Source of the DNA: Candidatus Heimdallarchaeota archaeon
GTDB taxonomy: Archaea > Asgardarchaeota > Heimdallarchaeia > Heimdallarchaeales > Heimdallarchaeaceae
DNA: 52,953 nt
Assembly (NCBI GenBank): GCA_023132955.1
Contig: JAGLXK010000535.1
Span: forward strand, 1-52,953
Direction: 5' to 3'
Made by a program: the position numbers and the translations under genes. This document shows, piece by piece, positions 1 through 8,489 of this stretch (positions are counted from its first letter, which is position 1; every line of letters starts with the position of its first letter). The notes beneath the pieces are model-generated. The model was not told the DNA's origin. It searched no databases and was given only the letters and a program-made list of their open reading frames with translations.

Positions 1-908
1 GCTATAGGAAGAGCCTTGACTAACTGAGGGACACTCTGCATATACTGATCAAAGAGTGTGAAAACGACTATCTGCCTAACTGCTGAAAAGAGTTTTCGGG
101 AAGGTTTACCTATGATTGTAGCTAATTGTTCTGCGAGTTCTTTGAGACTTTTCCATCGAGAAGGTTGAGGACTATTGATCCACGAGGTGAGAAAAGGTAT
201 TACAGTATTCTGTTCCTTCTTCAAGAGTTGGAGTTTATTTAACAATGCTTGCTGATTCTTTGTCAGTTGTGTGAGAATTGAGAATTGATTCTGTTGATAG
301 AACAACACATCATCTAGAGCTTGAAGAACATCAGATTGTGAGTATGTTGGAAGGAGAGAGTTGAATTGATGGAAGTTAATGAAATAGCTGTTTTTGTGTT
401 TTTTTCTCCAATAAGAATCGATTTGAGTTCTCGTACTGGTGAGGAGGTTAATAATATATCTTCTTCTTAGTCTCCAATACTTTTCCAAACTTCTCTCAGT
501 ATAAGGTGATCGACCAAAAATTATCCATTCCACTAACTGTTGAGGATTTTTTTGAATGAACTCTAGTAATCCATGAACTTTCTTTTCCTTGTCCATCTTG
601 CCTTTGATGGCGATATATAACCAATGGAAAGCACTTTGTGCAATGTTGGGGCTTTTTCCCACAATTTTGCAGAGTTGACTGGTAAAGAATCTTTCTTTCG
701 GATTATTTCTGTACAATTCCACAGCTTGTTTAATCACTTGAGGAGTAAGTAATTGATGTTGTTGATATTCTAGATCTCTTATCCTCTGGTTTATTTCTTC
801 TCGTTGGGATTGATCTACACACTTCAGCACCACTTGATAGCTTCTCATCACTCCTTTAGAACTAGAGGGACGAAGAGCTTGTTGCTTGGTTGCTGTTTGC
901 GTGACCAT
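1..908 (-). CDS. Unknown protein, C-terminus cut by window edge
   Basis: A minus-strand frame is open for 302 codons from an ATG at 908-906 to position 1 without any stop; an in-frame stop lies just upstream at 917-915, so the N-terminus is complete and the C-terminus is missing. I do not recognise the family. The protein is basic and rich in Gln, Lys, Ser and Trp, with no signal peptide or clear membrane segment. Its middle looks helical, with basic patches around residues 140-170. Base composition and codon choice (many CTC, CTT, CCT codons) look richer in G+C than the neighbouring genes, which suggests recent acquisition or a mobile-element origin, but no transposase motif is visible. The long open frame makes it very likely a real gene; the function is unknown. 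Confidence 0.7.
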   Translation of the reverse strand, partial: MVTQTATKQQALRPSSSKGVMRSYQVVLKCVDQSQREEINQRIRDLEYQQHQLLTPQVIKQAVELYRNNPKERFFTSQLCKIVGKSPNIAQSAFHWLYIAIKGKMDKEKKVHGLLEFIQKNPQQLVEWIIFGRSPYTERSLEKYWRLRRRYIINLLTSTRTQIDSYWRKKHKNSYFINFHQFNSLLPTYSQSDVLQALDDVLFYQQNQFSILTQLTKNQQALLNKLQLLKKEQNTVIPFLTSWINSPQPSRWKSLKELAEQLATIIGKPSRKLFSAVRQIVVFTLFDQYMQSVPQLVKALPI

Positions 909-1189
909 TCTTTCTCATTATCTTATCCACAAAAAGCTATTTAAACTTGGTAAAAATCAGTTCTTTGAATGTGTTTTTCCTCTTCTCTGTCTTTTTGTTC
1001 TTACTGCGAACGTATCCTATGATTACTTTAGTCTAATGGTTATCTTCTTCCTCTCACTTATTTTTTGTACTAAGCGGTTACTTGAAACCATATGTTAATA
1101 CAATTGTGAGAACATAACTAGGATAATTATGCTTTATCAGCCATATTTCTTGCTGAATTCTTAAATAATAATGCTGAGTAAGTTGATGT

Positions 1190-2050
1190 ATGAGTTTTGA
1201 GTTCAAGAAAATTGCAGTAATTGGTTCGGGAACAATGGGAAGCGGTATTGCAATGGTTTTAGCAAAAGCTGGAATTAACGTTAGTCTCCATGATGTAAGT
1301 GAAGAATATCTAGAAAAAGGAAAGGAACAAATAGATAAATTTCTCAAGGGAAGTGTGAAGAGGGGAAAAATAACAGAGGAAGAAGCCAATCAGGTAAAAA
1401 GTAAAATTTCCTTTAATGTTGATTTAGCTGCATCTACAAAAGATGTTCAATTAGTAATCGAAGCAATCATTGAAGAATCTAAAGAAAAGAAAAAATTGTT
1501 TACAGAGCTTGATGAAATATGTGAAAAAGATGTCATCTTTGCGAGTAACACTTCTGCAATTAGCATAACTGATCTTGCAATGGTTACGAATAGACAAGAA
1601 CTATTTTTAGGACTTCATTTCTTCAATCCACCATCGTTGATGAAATTAGTTGAAGTAATTAAAGGAAATAAAACAAATGATGAAACTGTTAGTAAAATGA
1701 TGTCCCTCTGTCAAAAACTGGGTAAAACACCAGTACCTTCAAACGAAGCTCCTGGCTTCATTGTTAATAGATTGCTTTGGGTTTTCCTGAATGAATCCTA
1801 TAGACTAATAGAAACAAAAGTTGCGGAAAAAGAAGATATAGACACTGCAGTAAAACTTGGACTTAATCATCCAATGGGGCCGTTTGAACTTTCAGATTAC
1901 ATAGGTTTGGATATCATGCTAGATATTGGAAGTTACATAGCAACTAAGTATGGTGAAATGTATAAACCAGCTCCACTTCTAAAGAAAATGGTTGAAAAGG
2001 GTAAATTGGGGAGAAAATCTGGCGAGGGTTTCTACAAATATTCTTCATAG
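1190..2050 (+). CDS. 3-hydroxyacyl-CoA (3-hydroxybutyryl-CoA) dehydrogenase
   Basis: This 286-residue protein has the usual length of single-domain bacterial/archaeal 3-hydroxybutyryl-CoA dehydrogenases, which reversibly oxidise (S)-3-hydroxyacyl-CoA with NAD(P) in beta-oxidation or butyrate-type metabolism. The N-terminal Rossmann fold starts with the dinucleotide motif GSGTMGSG near residue 12. The catalytic His is in the LHFFNPP motif near residue 143, followed by the Glu of LVEVIKG and the Asn of the NEAPGFIVNR segment around 185-195. The C-terminal helical domain ends with the typical KLGRKSGEGFYKY. It stands alone on the plus strand, with a 33-bp gap to the convergent secreted-protein gene, so no partner enzyme is visible here. 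Chain-length specificity cannot be read from the sequence. Confidence 0.93.
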   Translation: MSFEFKKIAVIGSGTMGSGIAMVLAKAGINVSLHDVSEEYLEKGKEQIDKFLKGSVKRGKITEEEANQVKSKISFNVDLAASTKDVQLVIEAIIEESKEKKKLFTELDEICEKDVIFASNTSAISITDLAMVTNRQELFLGLHFFNPPSLMKLVEVIKGNKTNDETVSKMMSLCQKLGKTPVPSNEAPGFIVNRLLWVFLNESYRLIETKVAEKEDIDTAVKLGLNHPMGPFELSDYIGLDIMLDIGSYIATKYGEMYKPAPLLKKMVEKGKLGRKSGEGFYKYSS

Positions 2051-2083
2051 AATTGATAAGAATAAAGTAAAGGAGTTAATCAG

Positions 2084-2767
2084 TTATCTCCTTCTAAAAT
2101 ACAATAGAAATGCAGATAATCCTGCAATTACAGCTGGCACTAAAGCAAAAATAACCCATGCCCATGCCGCGGAAATTGATTTACCCAAATTCCATTGCGG
2201 TAAGACAGTGTTTATTGGCGAATCCGCAGATATGAAACTAACAAGTATTCTATTTCGATTATGTGTCTCTTGAGGATCTCCCCAATTATCATAATATGTT
2301 AAATCTGCATAAGGTATAGAAATTTCTATTACACTATCTGATGTCAAATTATAATAAAATATCATACTTGTATTTGGTTCAAGTTGTGTAATATTGAACT
2401 CCAAATAATCTTCAGTCATAAATCCATCGGTGATATTTACTGGTGTGAAATCACATTCTAAAGGAGTTTGTATTGTTGAATTAAGAGTTACATTACCATT
2501 TATTAGCTGACCGAGTAAACTTGAATTAAAAGTCAAAGGAGCTGATTCAGCAAAATTCAAGGAAACGGTTATATTTGTAATCGTGTAATTAAAGTAGTTT
2601 TTAATAAAGATACCAACCTCTAAATTAGTGTTTTCTACAGCTGTTGCATTTACTACAACTTGACCAATTACTAATGTCTGTTCTGGTATATAACTAGTTG
2701 TAAAATGAGCACAGAGCAATGATAAAGCAAGAATGGTTACAAAGAGAATTTTACTTTTCATTTTCAT
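2084..2767 (-). CDS. Secreted, C-terminally membrane-anchored beta-sandwich protein (TRAP-beta-like layout)
   Basis: The 227-residue product begins with a Lys-rich stretch and a hydrophobic signal sequence (residues 5-24), followed by an extracytoplasmic domain of alternating beta strands with many Asn-X-Ser/Thr sites. It ends with one membrane helix (about 200-222) and a short RRR stop-transfer tail, so the bulk faces outside. The start ATG at 2767 has a GGAGA Shine-Dalgarno about 8 nt upstream. The domain resembles CARDB/BatA-like beta-sandwiches. Overall order (lumenal sandwich with a late ITY/LTYY-type strand, then a single C-terminal helix) is that of the eukaryotic translocon-associated protein beta subunit, but this is only an architectural resemblance. 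It lies downstream of polB and an unknown gene, with a 74-bp gap. Confidence 0.6.
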   Translation of the reverse strand: MKMKSKILFVTILALSLLCAHFTTSYIPEQTLVIGQVVVNATAVENTNLEVGIFIKNYFNYTITNITVSLNFAESAPLTFNSSLLGQLINGNVTLNSTIQTPLECDFTPVNITDGFMTEDYLEFNITQLEPNTSMIFYYNLTSDSVIEISIPYADLTYYDNWGDPQETHNRNRILVSFISADSPINTVLPQWNLGKSISAAWAWVIFALVPAVIAGLSAFLLYFRRR

Positions 2768-2841
2768 TGATTTGTCTCCTTCAGAGCATAAAAAGTAGGA
2801 ATGTTTTTAACTTTAACTCTTGCTGTCAGTAAACTACGAGC

Positions 2842-3564
2842 TTACATCAAATTAAGGGTGCTTTGAAAAGCTCTAACTATATCTATATTTTCGATTACTG
2901 ATGATTTTGCTACTATTTCAGGAAGCTGAAGATTAATCCAGTTCATAGCATCTTCCATTTTTTTCCGCATACTTGGGTCTGTTATTCGAAATATATCAAC
3001 AAGTGTATCAAAATTAACATTAGAGTTAGTTTCGAGTGCTTCTAACCAATTTCGTAGTGTAACAATTCTTTGAGAGGGTAGAATGAACTCAACACTGCTA
3101 TTGATTCGATTTGTTACTACAACTCCTTTGATTTTTACGGGCATAAGTGGAATAAATTGACCCCCTAATTGTGATCGAAAAAGCAAGGAAAGTATTTTTG
3201 TTTTGTCATTTATTCGCAATCTAGAGTATAAATGTTCATAATCAACCAGTGTTGTACCAAAGAAGATTTTGGTATCTCCGTGTTCAATATTCAAAACTGA
3301 TTTCGATTCTAGGATCATATTGAGATCATTTGTTTTGAATCTAATTGAAATGATTCGTGGTAAATCTTGAGTTAATTTTTCTAAAACTTTGTCGATGTCA
3401 CCCTCGATAACTAGATCGTCACCTGATCTTGAAAAACGAGAATCAAACAAGCGTTTTATTGTTACAGGTTCTTCCTCAAGAGCCGAATATAAATCATTCA
3501 GGCTATCTATGTTGAGGGATTTTTGTGATATTCTAATCATTGTAGCTTCAGGCAGTGAAAACAC
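2842..3564 (-). CDS. Conserved-looking unknown protein downstream of polB
   Basis: The 240-residue frame starts with GTG at 3564, five bases after the polB stop, so the two are probably co-transcribed and translationally coupled. An ATG at 3540 (giving MIRISQKSLN) is an equally good start. No motif, signal peptide or membrane helix is visible; the protein is a mixed alpha/beta chain with alternating short hydrophobic strands in the first 150 residues and a helical C-terminal third. I do not recognise a family. The position behind the replicative polymerase hints at a DNA-related role, but that is inference only. Confidence 0.65.
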   Translation of the reverse strand: MFSLPEATMIRISQKSLNIDSLNDLYSALEEEPVTIKRLFDSRFSRSGDDLVIEGDIDKVLEKLTQDLPRIISIRFKTNDLNMILESKSVLNIEHGDTKIFFGTTLVDYEHLYSRLRINDKTKILSLLFRSQLGGQFIPLMPVKIKGVVVTNRINSSVEFILPSQRIVTLRNWLEALETNSNVNFDTLVDIFRITDPSMRKKMEDAMNWINLQLPEIVAKSSVIENIDIVRAFQSTLNLM

Positions 3565-3569
3565 CCCAT

Positions 3570-6395
3570 TTAACTAAACCAAGAATCAAGAGATTTTTGT
3601 CCTTCAATTGATTCTCCCCAGGAAATACCTATGGTATCCAACAGCTGTATTAATGTAGATTTAAGTAGTTCTTTAACTTTAGGTATATCCACATCTGATT
3701 TTTCAGCTAATTGAATTGGTTTTACAGAACATTCTTTGCTTCGGCTAATTTGGTCTGAAAGCTTAATGGATTGAGCTTGTATCTTAAATGGTTTAGTTTT
3801 GATAAAACTAATCAAAGATCCTACAGTTGGCTTTTCACCATCAGGAAATGCTAACATAAGTTGGATTGCGGCTTGTAATGGTTGGGTCCAACTATCGTAT
3901 TGCTCAATTTTCTTAGATAGTGTTACATGAATTGCTAAATCTTCAAGTTCAAAATTCCTTTTAGATATCTTTTGGTTAACAGCTTGTATTATTCTTATTA
4001 TCTTCTTCTTAGTTTCTTCTAATTCTTCAGGGGTTTGAACCCCTGCTAAAATTTCTAAAGCTTTTTCAAATGGTCTTTTTGCTAAAATTGGAGTATTTTT
4101 CTTCCTACCCATCAAACCCTTTACTATTGGATATCCTTTAGTTGTGATTCCAAAGTAGTTTTTCTTTCTATCTGAAAGTCCACAATAACGGAATACATAA
4201 TCAGTTCCTAATTCTATCTGAAAGGTTTCCATGCTCCATTTTTCCAATTCCTCGATATTTTCAGGGGTTGGTTTGTGTATGAAAATACTATCTGTATCCC
4301 CATACAGAACCTGCAATCCTAATTTCTCTTCGCTATATTTTTTTGTTTTAGAAATTGCTTCTCGAGCAAGAGCCGCAGTTGACTCTGCCACAGGAGGACA
4401 ATACAAAGCAAAATTATCTGAACCAAAAACACCATAGGAGGCGTTAAGTAGTACTTTTAGAGAAGATTGTATGACATCACTAAGTTTTCTTTCTTCTTCG
4501 CTTAACGATGGATCTTTTGCTCTATCTTTGAACCAGTAAACCCTGATATCCCTTATGAATCCAATTAGCATGGAACTCATACCCACATGCTTTTCACATA
4601 CCCAATGACTGGTTTCTGGTATTTTATTCTTCTTGCACTCAATATGATTACAATTCAAAGTTTCATACGATAGATTTCTAGTTTTTATAATGGAAGGATA
4701 GAGACTAGCAAAATCCATTACATGAACATCCCACCATACACCAACTTGTGGATCTATTACAATGGCTCCTTGATACTTCTTTCCTTTAATGATGGCTTCA
4801 GTTGATGTACCTCCCTTTAATTGAAGAATATCCTCTCTCCTTGGGATTAAATAATTTCTGAGCCTGTGTTCAAAGTACATCCAATTCTGGATCCATATAC
4901 TGATACTTGCTCGAGTAAAATCATCTATTGGCATTTTTGTAATTCGAGAAAGCATTACTACTAAGTTAATTACTTGATCATTATTGAAACTGGTTAATTC
5001 AAAGGTTATTTCAGAATCTCTTCCATTGTATTTAATAAGTTCCTCCAAATCCAAATCCCAAATTTCTTTTTCAAGCTTAAGTTTCTCCTTGCCTAGAATT
5101 GTTTTTCCAAGTTCATCAAGGGTTACTCTGTCGTAAACACCTCCAAATGCATAAATTCGAATGGCGGGTTGTCTAAAAAATCTGTATAAATCAAGATGTA
5201 TTGAGTGGGAAAGGTAAACGTCCTGAGATCTTGTTCGTATAAATGGATTCAATTCTTCATCAATGTTAAGTTTCTTCGCTCTATTATCTAAATATAGGAA
5301 ATCAAAACTATCTCCATTAAATGTAATAACAATAGGATATTTGCTCATTTCATCAAAAACTGCTAGAAGCAACTCTTTCTCATCATCAAACTCTTTAACC
5401 TTTATTGAAATTTTACTTTTATCTATTTGTTTTTTTTCTTCATTAAGCACAAAAACAGTGGTTTCTCTTTCTTCATTTGTTAAGCCTATTGAGATTACTT
5501 TCTGTATGGCGGCATGAGGATCAGGGATTTTGCTTTTTTCACTCTCAACTTCTATATCTACTGAACACCTACTTATTTTAGGAATAGGAGCAAAGAATAT
5601 CGGAAGATACTGCTCAACTAATTGCAAAATTTCATGAGATTGTCCTTTAAAGATATCAAGTAAATTGTCTTTAACTTCATTGGATATTTTAGGTTCCACT
5701 CTTTGTAGTTTGTTGTTTTTAACTTCATAGAACAATCCTGGAACTAGTCCATTGTCATAGATATAATTCAAATGATATCTAATGTTAGCTTCAAAAGAGG
5801 GGCTGATTTTTTCCCTATAACTATTATCTCTCCCCCCAATTACTAGCGGGTTTGTTGCAAGTACCTTTGTTAGAGTTAATTCTTTTTCATTAAGTAGACT
5901 GTATTTCTTAATAACCTCACAACCGATAAACTCTTTTTCATTCGCAAATTTCTTTTCTACTTCAGCTTTACTTACTGTAGTGAGCAAATATGGCAGGTGG
6001 TTTGTTGTATCATACCATCTGAAAACTTTACCTTGTTCTGGGTTGAACAGTTTTACATATGCCTTCTCTTTTTTACCATCATATTTTACATCAATAAGAT
6101 AGGAAGGGGATAGATTTTCGGGAGCAAGATGAACATAACTGCTTCCCTTTTCTCCAAAGGATTCCTCCTTCGAGTTATTTGCTGGTTTTTTATTTATGTT
6201 CAGAGAAGAAGCTCCTTTAGTTGGAGTTGATTCTTTATTGTCTTTTATATCAATCCGGGAACTCGAATCTCCTTCTTTCTCATTATTAGAATTTGCTTTG
6301 TTTGAATCTTGAATAAAACTCAATAGATTTTTATTATCATTTTTCACGATAGATCTACTCACTCTTCCATTTTGATGCTCATCTCTAAATTGCAC
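3570..6395 (-). CDS. polB: Family B replicative DNA polymerase with 3'-5' exonuclease and C-terminal PIP-box
   Basis: The 941-residue enzyme carries all expected motifs: ExoI SVDIEVE (D280/E282), ExoII TFNGDSFDF (about 358-366), ExoIII YNGRD (456-460), polymerase motif A DFASLYPSII (561-570), motif B with KVLLNASYG (647-655) and motif C YGDTDS (698-703). The proofreading and polymerase sites are therefore both intact. A Cys/His cluster after motif A (C582, C587, C600, H603) is placed as in crenarchaeal PolB1-type enzymes. The last residues contain QKSLDSWF (933-940), a good PCNA-interacting peptide. The first ~80 residues are hydrophilic, low-complexity and probably disordered. The start is GTG at 6395. 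No intein interrupts the motifs. The gene heads a minus-strand run with two unknown proteins. Confidence 0.96.
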   Translation of the reverse strand: MQFRDEHQNGRVSRSIVKNDNKNLLSFIQDSNKANSNNEKEGDSSSRIDIKDNKESTPTKGASSLNINKKPANNSKEESFGEKGSSYVHLAPENLSPSYLIDVKYDGKKEKAYVKLFNPEQGKVFRWYDTTNHLPYLLTTVSKAEVEKKFANEKEFIGCEVIKKYSLLNEKELTLTKVLATNPLVIGGRDNSYREKISPSFEANIRYHLNYIYDNGLVPGLFYEVKNNKLQRVEPKISNEVKDNLLDIFKGQSHEILQLVEQYLPIFFAPIPKISRCSVDIEVESEKSKIPDPHAAIQKVISIGLTNEERETTVFVLNEEKKQIDKSKISIKVKEFDDEKELLLAVFDEMSKYPIVITFNGDSFDFLYLDNRAKKLNIDEELNPFIRTRSQDVYLSHSIHLDLYRFFRQPAIRIYAFGGVYDRVTLDELGKTILGKEKLKLEKEIWDLDLEELIKYNGRDSEITFELTSFNNDQVINLVVMLSRITKMPIDDFTRASISIWIQNWMYFEHRLRNYLIPRREDILQLKGGTSTEAIIKGKKYQGAIVIDPQVGVWWDVHVMDFASLYPSIIKTRNLSYETLNCNHIECKKNKIPETSHWVCEKHVGMSSMLIGFIRDIRVYWFKDRAKDPSLSEEERKLSDVIQSSLKVLLNASYGVFGSDNFALYCPPVAESTAALAREAISKTKKYSEEKLGLQVLYGDTDSIFIHKPTPENIEELEKWSMETFQIELGTDYVFRYCGLSDRKKNYFGITTKGYPIVKGLMGRKKNTPILAKRPFEKALEILAGVQTPEELEETKKKIIRIIQAVNQKISKRNFELEDLAIHVTLSKKIEQYDSWTQPLQAAIQLMLAFPDGEKPTVGSLISFIKTKPFKIQAQSIKLSDQISRSKECSVKPIQLAEKSDVDIPKVKELLKSTLIQLLDTIGISWGESIEGQKSLDSWFS

Positions 6396-6458
6396 ACGCT
6401 AGTTTTATTATCAGTTAAAGATATCAAATATACATTTTGACTATTATTGGTATTAAAA

Positions 6459-6500
6459 CCAATTTACATAATCCAATTTACGTAATCCAATTTATAAATA
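6459..6500. repeat. Three tandem copies of a 14-bp repeat upstream of polB
   Basis: Units CCAATTTACATAAT (6459-6472), CCAATTTACGTAAT (6473-6486) and the degenerate CCAATTTATAAATA (6487-6500) follow each other without spacer. They lie 64-105 bp upstream of the polB start and about 55 bp before the small plus-strand ORF. They could be a protein-binding site controlling polB, or simply an AT-rich slippage repeat. Confidence 0.75.
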
Positions 6501-6555
6501 TGATTTTGTCCTCTAATATTTTATTGGGTTTAAATATAAAAATCAAGTGTAATTT

Positions 6556-6741
6556 ATGGGAAGAAAGTTGATAGTTCTTGTAGACTTCGAGACCACCTCT
6601 CGCCATGGACTGTGGTCAAGATACAAGAGCCTAGGAATCCCTCCCTATATTCAATCTATGAAAGGGAAAGAACAAGCGATCCGAAAGCACTCTCTGAGTG
6701 TGAACGGGGTAGAAGGATACGTGATTTATCCATTAGAATAA
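6556..6741 (+). CDS. Small orphan ORF, unknown
   Basis: A 61-codon ATG frame encodes a basic peptide beginning MGRKLIVLVDFETTSR, with no recognisable domain. It stands alone in the gap between polB and the PPC-domain gene. Like the left-edge gene it looks richer in G+C and uses different codons (ACC, CTC, CGC, GGG) from its neighbours, so it may be a remnant of a foreign element or a genuine small gene. The start VLVDFETT recalls the first strand of an RNase-H-like or DEDD fold, but the chain is too short for one. Coding status is uncertain. Confidence 0.4.
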   Translation: MGRKLIVLVDFETTSRHGLWSRYKSLGIPPYIQSMKGKEQAIRKHSLSVNGVEGYVIYPLE

Positions 6742-6888
6742 GTAAGAGCTGGAAACAAGTCATCTTTCAGTTCTTATAATAATTTCTATAAAAGCACCTT
6801 AAACTGACTTCAAGATACTAAGAAATCATTTCCCTTAAAGGCACTTTCTTCCCACTAATTTTATTTAATACTAATTTTTGGTTATCTC

Positions 6889-7323
6889 ATGAAATCAACA
6901 ATTGATAAATTGAAAAGGGTACACTATCTTAAGCTTGAGAAAGGTGATGATATACTAGAGAGCATAATTTCCTACTGTAAAGATAACACAGTATCATCGG
7001 GCGCAGTTCTTGGAATAGGAGCTGTATATAATCCCTCTTTAGGTTATTTTGACTTAGATAAAAAAATCTATCTTCAAAATGATTATGATTTTAATGCGGA
7101 GATACTTAATTGCAGTGGTAACATTGCTAAAAACGCTGAAACTGGGGATTACATGGCACATTTACACATGTTAGTTGGTGATCAAAAAGGAAATACCTTT
7201 GGTGGACATCTATTACCTGGTAACAAGATTACTGTTACAGGAGAATTTATAATTTTTGAGACAGAAACAACACTTAATAGAGCGCTAGATGATGAGTTTA
7301 AATTATTGCTACTCAATATGTGA
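6889..7323 (+). CDS. PPC/DUF296-domain protein
   Basis: The 144-residue protein is a single PPC (DUF296) domain, the trimeric fold found in plant AT-hook proteins and in stand-alone archaeal and bacterial proteins. Supporting features are the GAVLGIGAVYNPSLGYFD strand-turn near residues 38-55, the MAHLHMLVGD strand with its conserved histidines near 85-95, and the FGGHLLPGN signature near 104-112. Stand-alone members are often described as DNA-binding, but their biochemical role is not established. The gene is preceded by an AT-rich 147-bp spacer and is probably monocistronic. Confidence 0.88.
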   Translation: MKSTIDKLKRVHYLKLEKGDDILESIISYCKDNTVSSGAVLGIGAVYNPSLGYFDLDKKIYLQNDYDFNAEILNCSGNIAKNAETGDYMAHLHMLVGDQKGNTFGGHLLPGNKITVTGEFIIFETETTLNRALDDEFKLLLLNM

Positions 7324-7430
7324 TAATGACTCATTATTCTCTTCGTAATTTTTGAATTCCATGAAATTGCTAATTTTTCTTCTTCTCTACCAATTCTTCC
7401 ATGAGTCAAAAAGATAATCCTCTAACAAAC

Positions 7431-7440
7431 TTTTAATAAG
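7431..7440 (+). promoter_or_regulatory. Probable TATA box for the TIM-barrel operon
   Basis: TTTTAATAAG lies 34-43 bp upstream of the GTG start at 7474. No Shine-Dalgarno is visible before that GTG, so the transcript is probably leaderless or nearly so, as is common in archaea. Confidence 0.45.
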
Positions 7441-7473
7441 GCGAAATGAGTTTATCTTATTAAAAATAACATC

Positions 7474-8487
7474 GTGATTAGAGTGTCAGATATACTTCAG
7501 GAAATACTAAAGAGCGGAGCGATATTGGTTATTGATCCAACAGTCATTCAGACAAATCCTGATGATTTTTTAGATCATTATGGACATATGGTGGATGCCA
7601 TATCATTAGTTGCAAAAGGAAGATCTGGTTATACTTTCTACCAAAGCAATAGTGCTCCAAAAGATAAAACAAACGGTGTCTTCTTTCATTCATTTTGTAC
7701 AATTGCAGACAATATGGGCATAAAAGTGGATGCGGTTACTTATGTTCATGGAGATAATTTTCTTTCTCAAAACACTGATTTTCAACTAAGTAGTAGCGAT
7801 GGGGCTACTATTACTTCATATTCTTGTCCAAGCCAAGAAAATTTGGTAAAATATTCAGCAGCTATAGCATCAGAAATAGCTCATTACCCAATAGAAAGTT
7901 TGGTATTAGACGATTTGATGTTGGCAAGCAAAAGAACTTGTTTCTGTGATAGATGCAGAAGATTATTTGCGAGCAAGTGGAATATTGAAAGAGATTTCAG
8001 TTTTGAATATCTTGAATCCAGAGACTTGATGGGAAATTGGAATGATGAAAGGTCTACCTACATTAATCAAACATTAAAAGAAATTACAGATACTGTGAAA
8101 AACCTAAAGAACATTGATATTTCTTTTGTATTAAAAGCTGATAAAGAAACTGGTTTTATTACTGGAGCCAATGAGTTCTTTGGTCAAAATATCACAGAAT
8201 TAGCAAAGATTACAAACAATATAATCATCCATGTAAATCCATGGAGTGAATCTTTTCCTGCTAAAAAAAGTCCTGAGTATCAACATCTGGTAAGTTCATT
8301 TTCTATATTAAGTGAGTATTCTCGATCAGGGATAAAGCCATCTCTATATTTCTGGAACATTGATTCGAAAGAAAAACTTGATGTTACTATTCAGCTGAAA
8401 GATGATTTAAAAGTCGAGAAAGTTTATTTAGAGCCTTCATTACCTCATGATTTCACTAAACGAAGAACAATTAATTTAGGGTTTTAA
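7474..8487 (+). CDS. Putative TIM-barrel (glycoside-hydrolase-like) protein
   Basis: A 337-residue cytosolic protein with a GTG start. Two features recall uncharacterised glycoside-hydrolase-like TIM barrels. The first is a strand ending in two aspartates, SLVLDDLML near residue 148. The second follows directly: the Cys-rich CFCDRCRRLF near 160-169, which in those proteins forms a short metal- or structure-binding knuckle after the substrate-site strand. Later strands (IIIHVNPW, PSLYFWNID) fit further barrel strands. There is no signal peptide, so if it is a hydrolase it acts inside the cell. It is the first gene of a three-gene operon; the next start follows its stop by two bases. Substrate is unknown, and it could equally be a non-catalytic member of the fold. 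Confidence 0.55.
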   Translation: MIRVSDILQEILKSGAILVIDPTVIQTNPDDFLDHYGHMVDAISLVAKGRSGYTFYQSNSAPKDKTNGVFFHSFCTIADNMGIKVDAVTYVHGDNFLSQNTDFQLSSSDGATITSYSCPSQENLVKYSAAIASEIAHYPIESLVLDDLMLASKRTCFCDRCRRLFASKWNIERDFSFEYLESRDLMGNWNDERSTYINQTLKEITDTVKNLKNIDISFVLKADKETGFITGANEFFGQNITELAKITNNIIIHVNPWSESFPAKKSPEYQHLVSSFSILSEYSRSGIKPSLYFWNIDSKEKLDVTIQLKDDLKVEKVYLEPSLPHDFTKRRTINLGF

Positions 8488-8489
8488 AA

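Noticed and set aside
886-1098. 70-codon hydrophobic plus-strand frame
   Set aside because: It overlaps the start of the left-edge minus-strand gene, is built from AT-rich promoter-like DNA and has no Shine-Dalgarno; the hydrophobicity is what T-rich sequence gives by chance.
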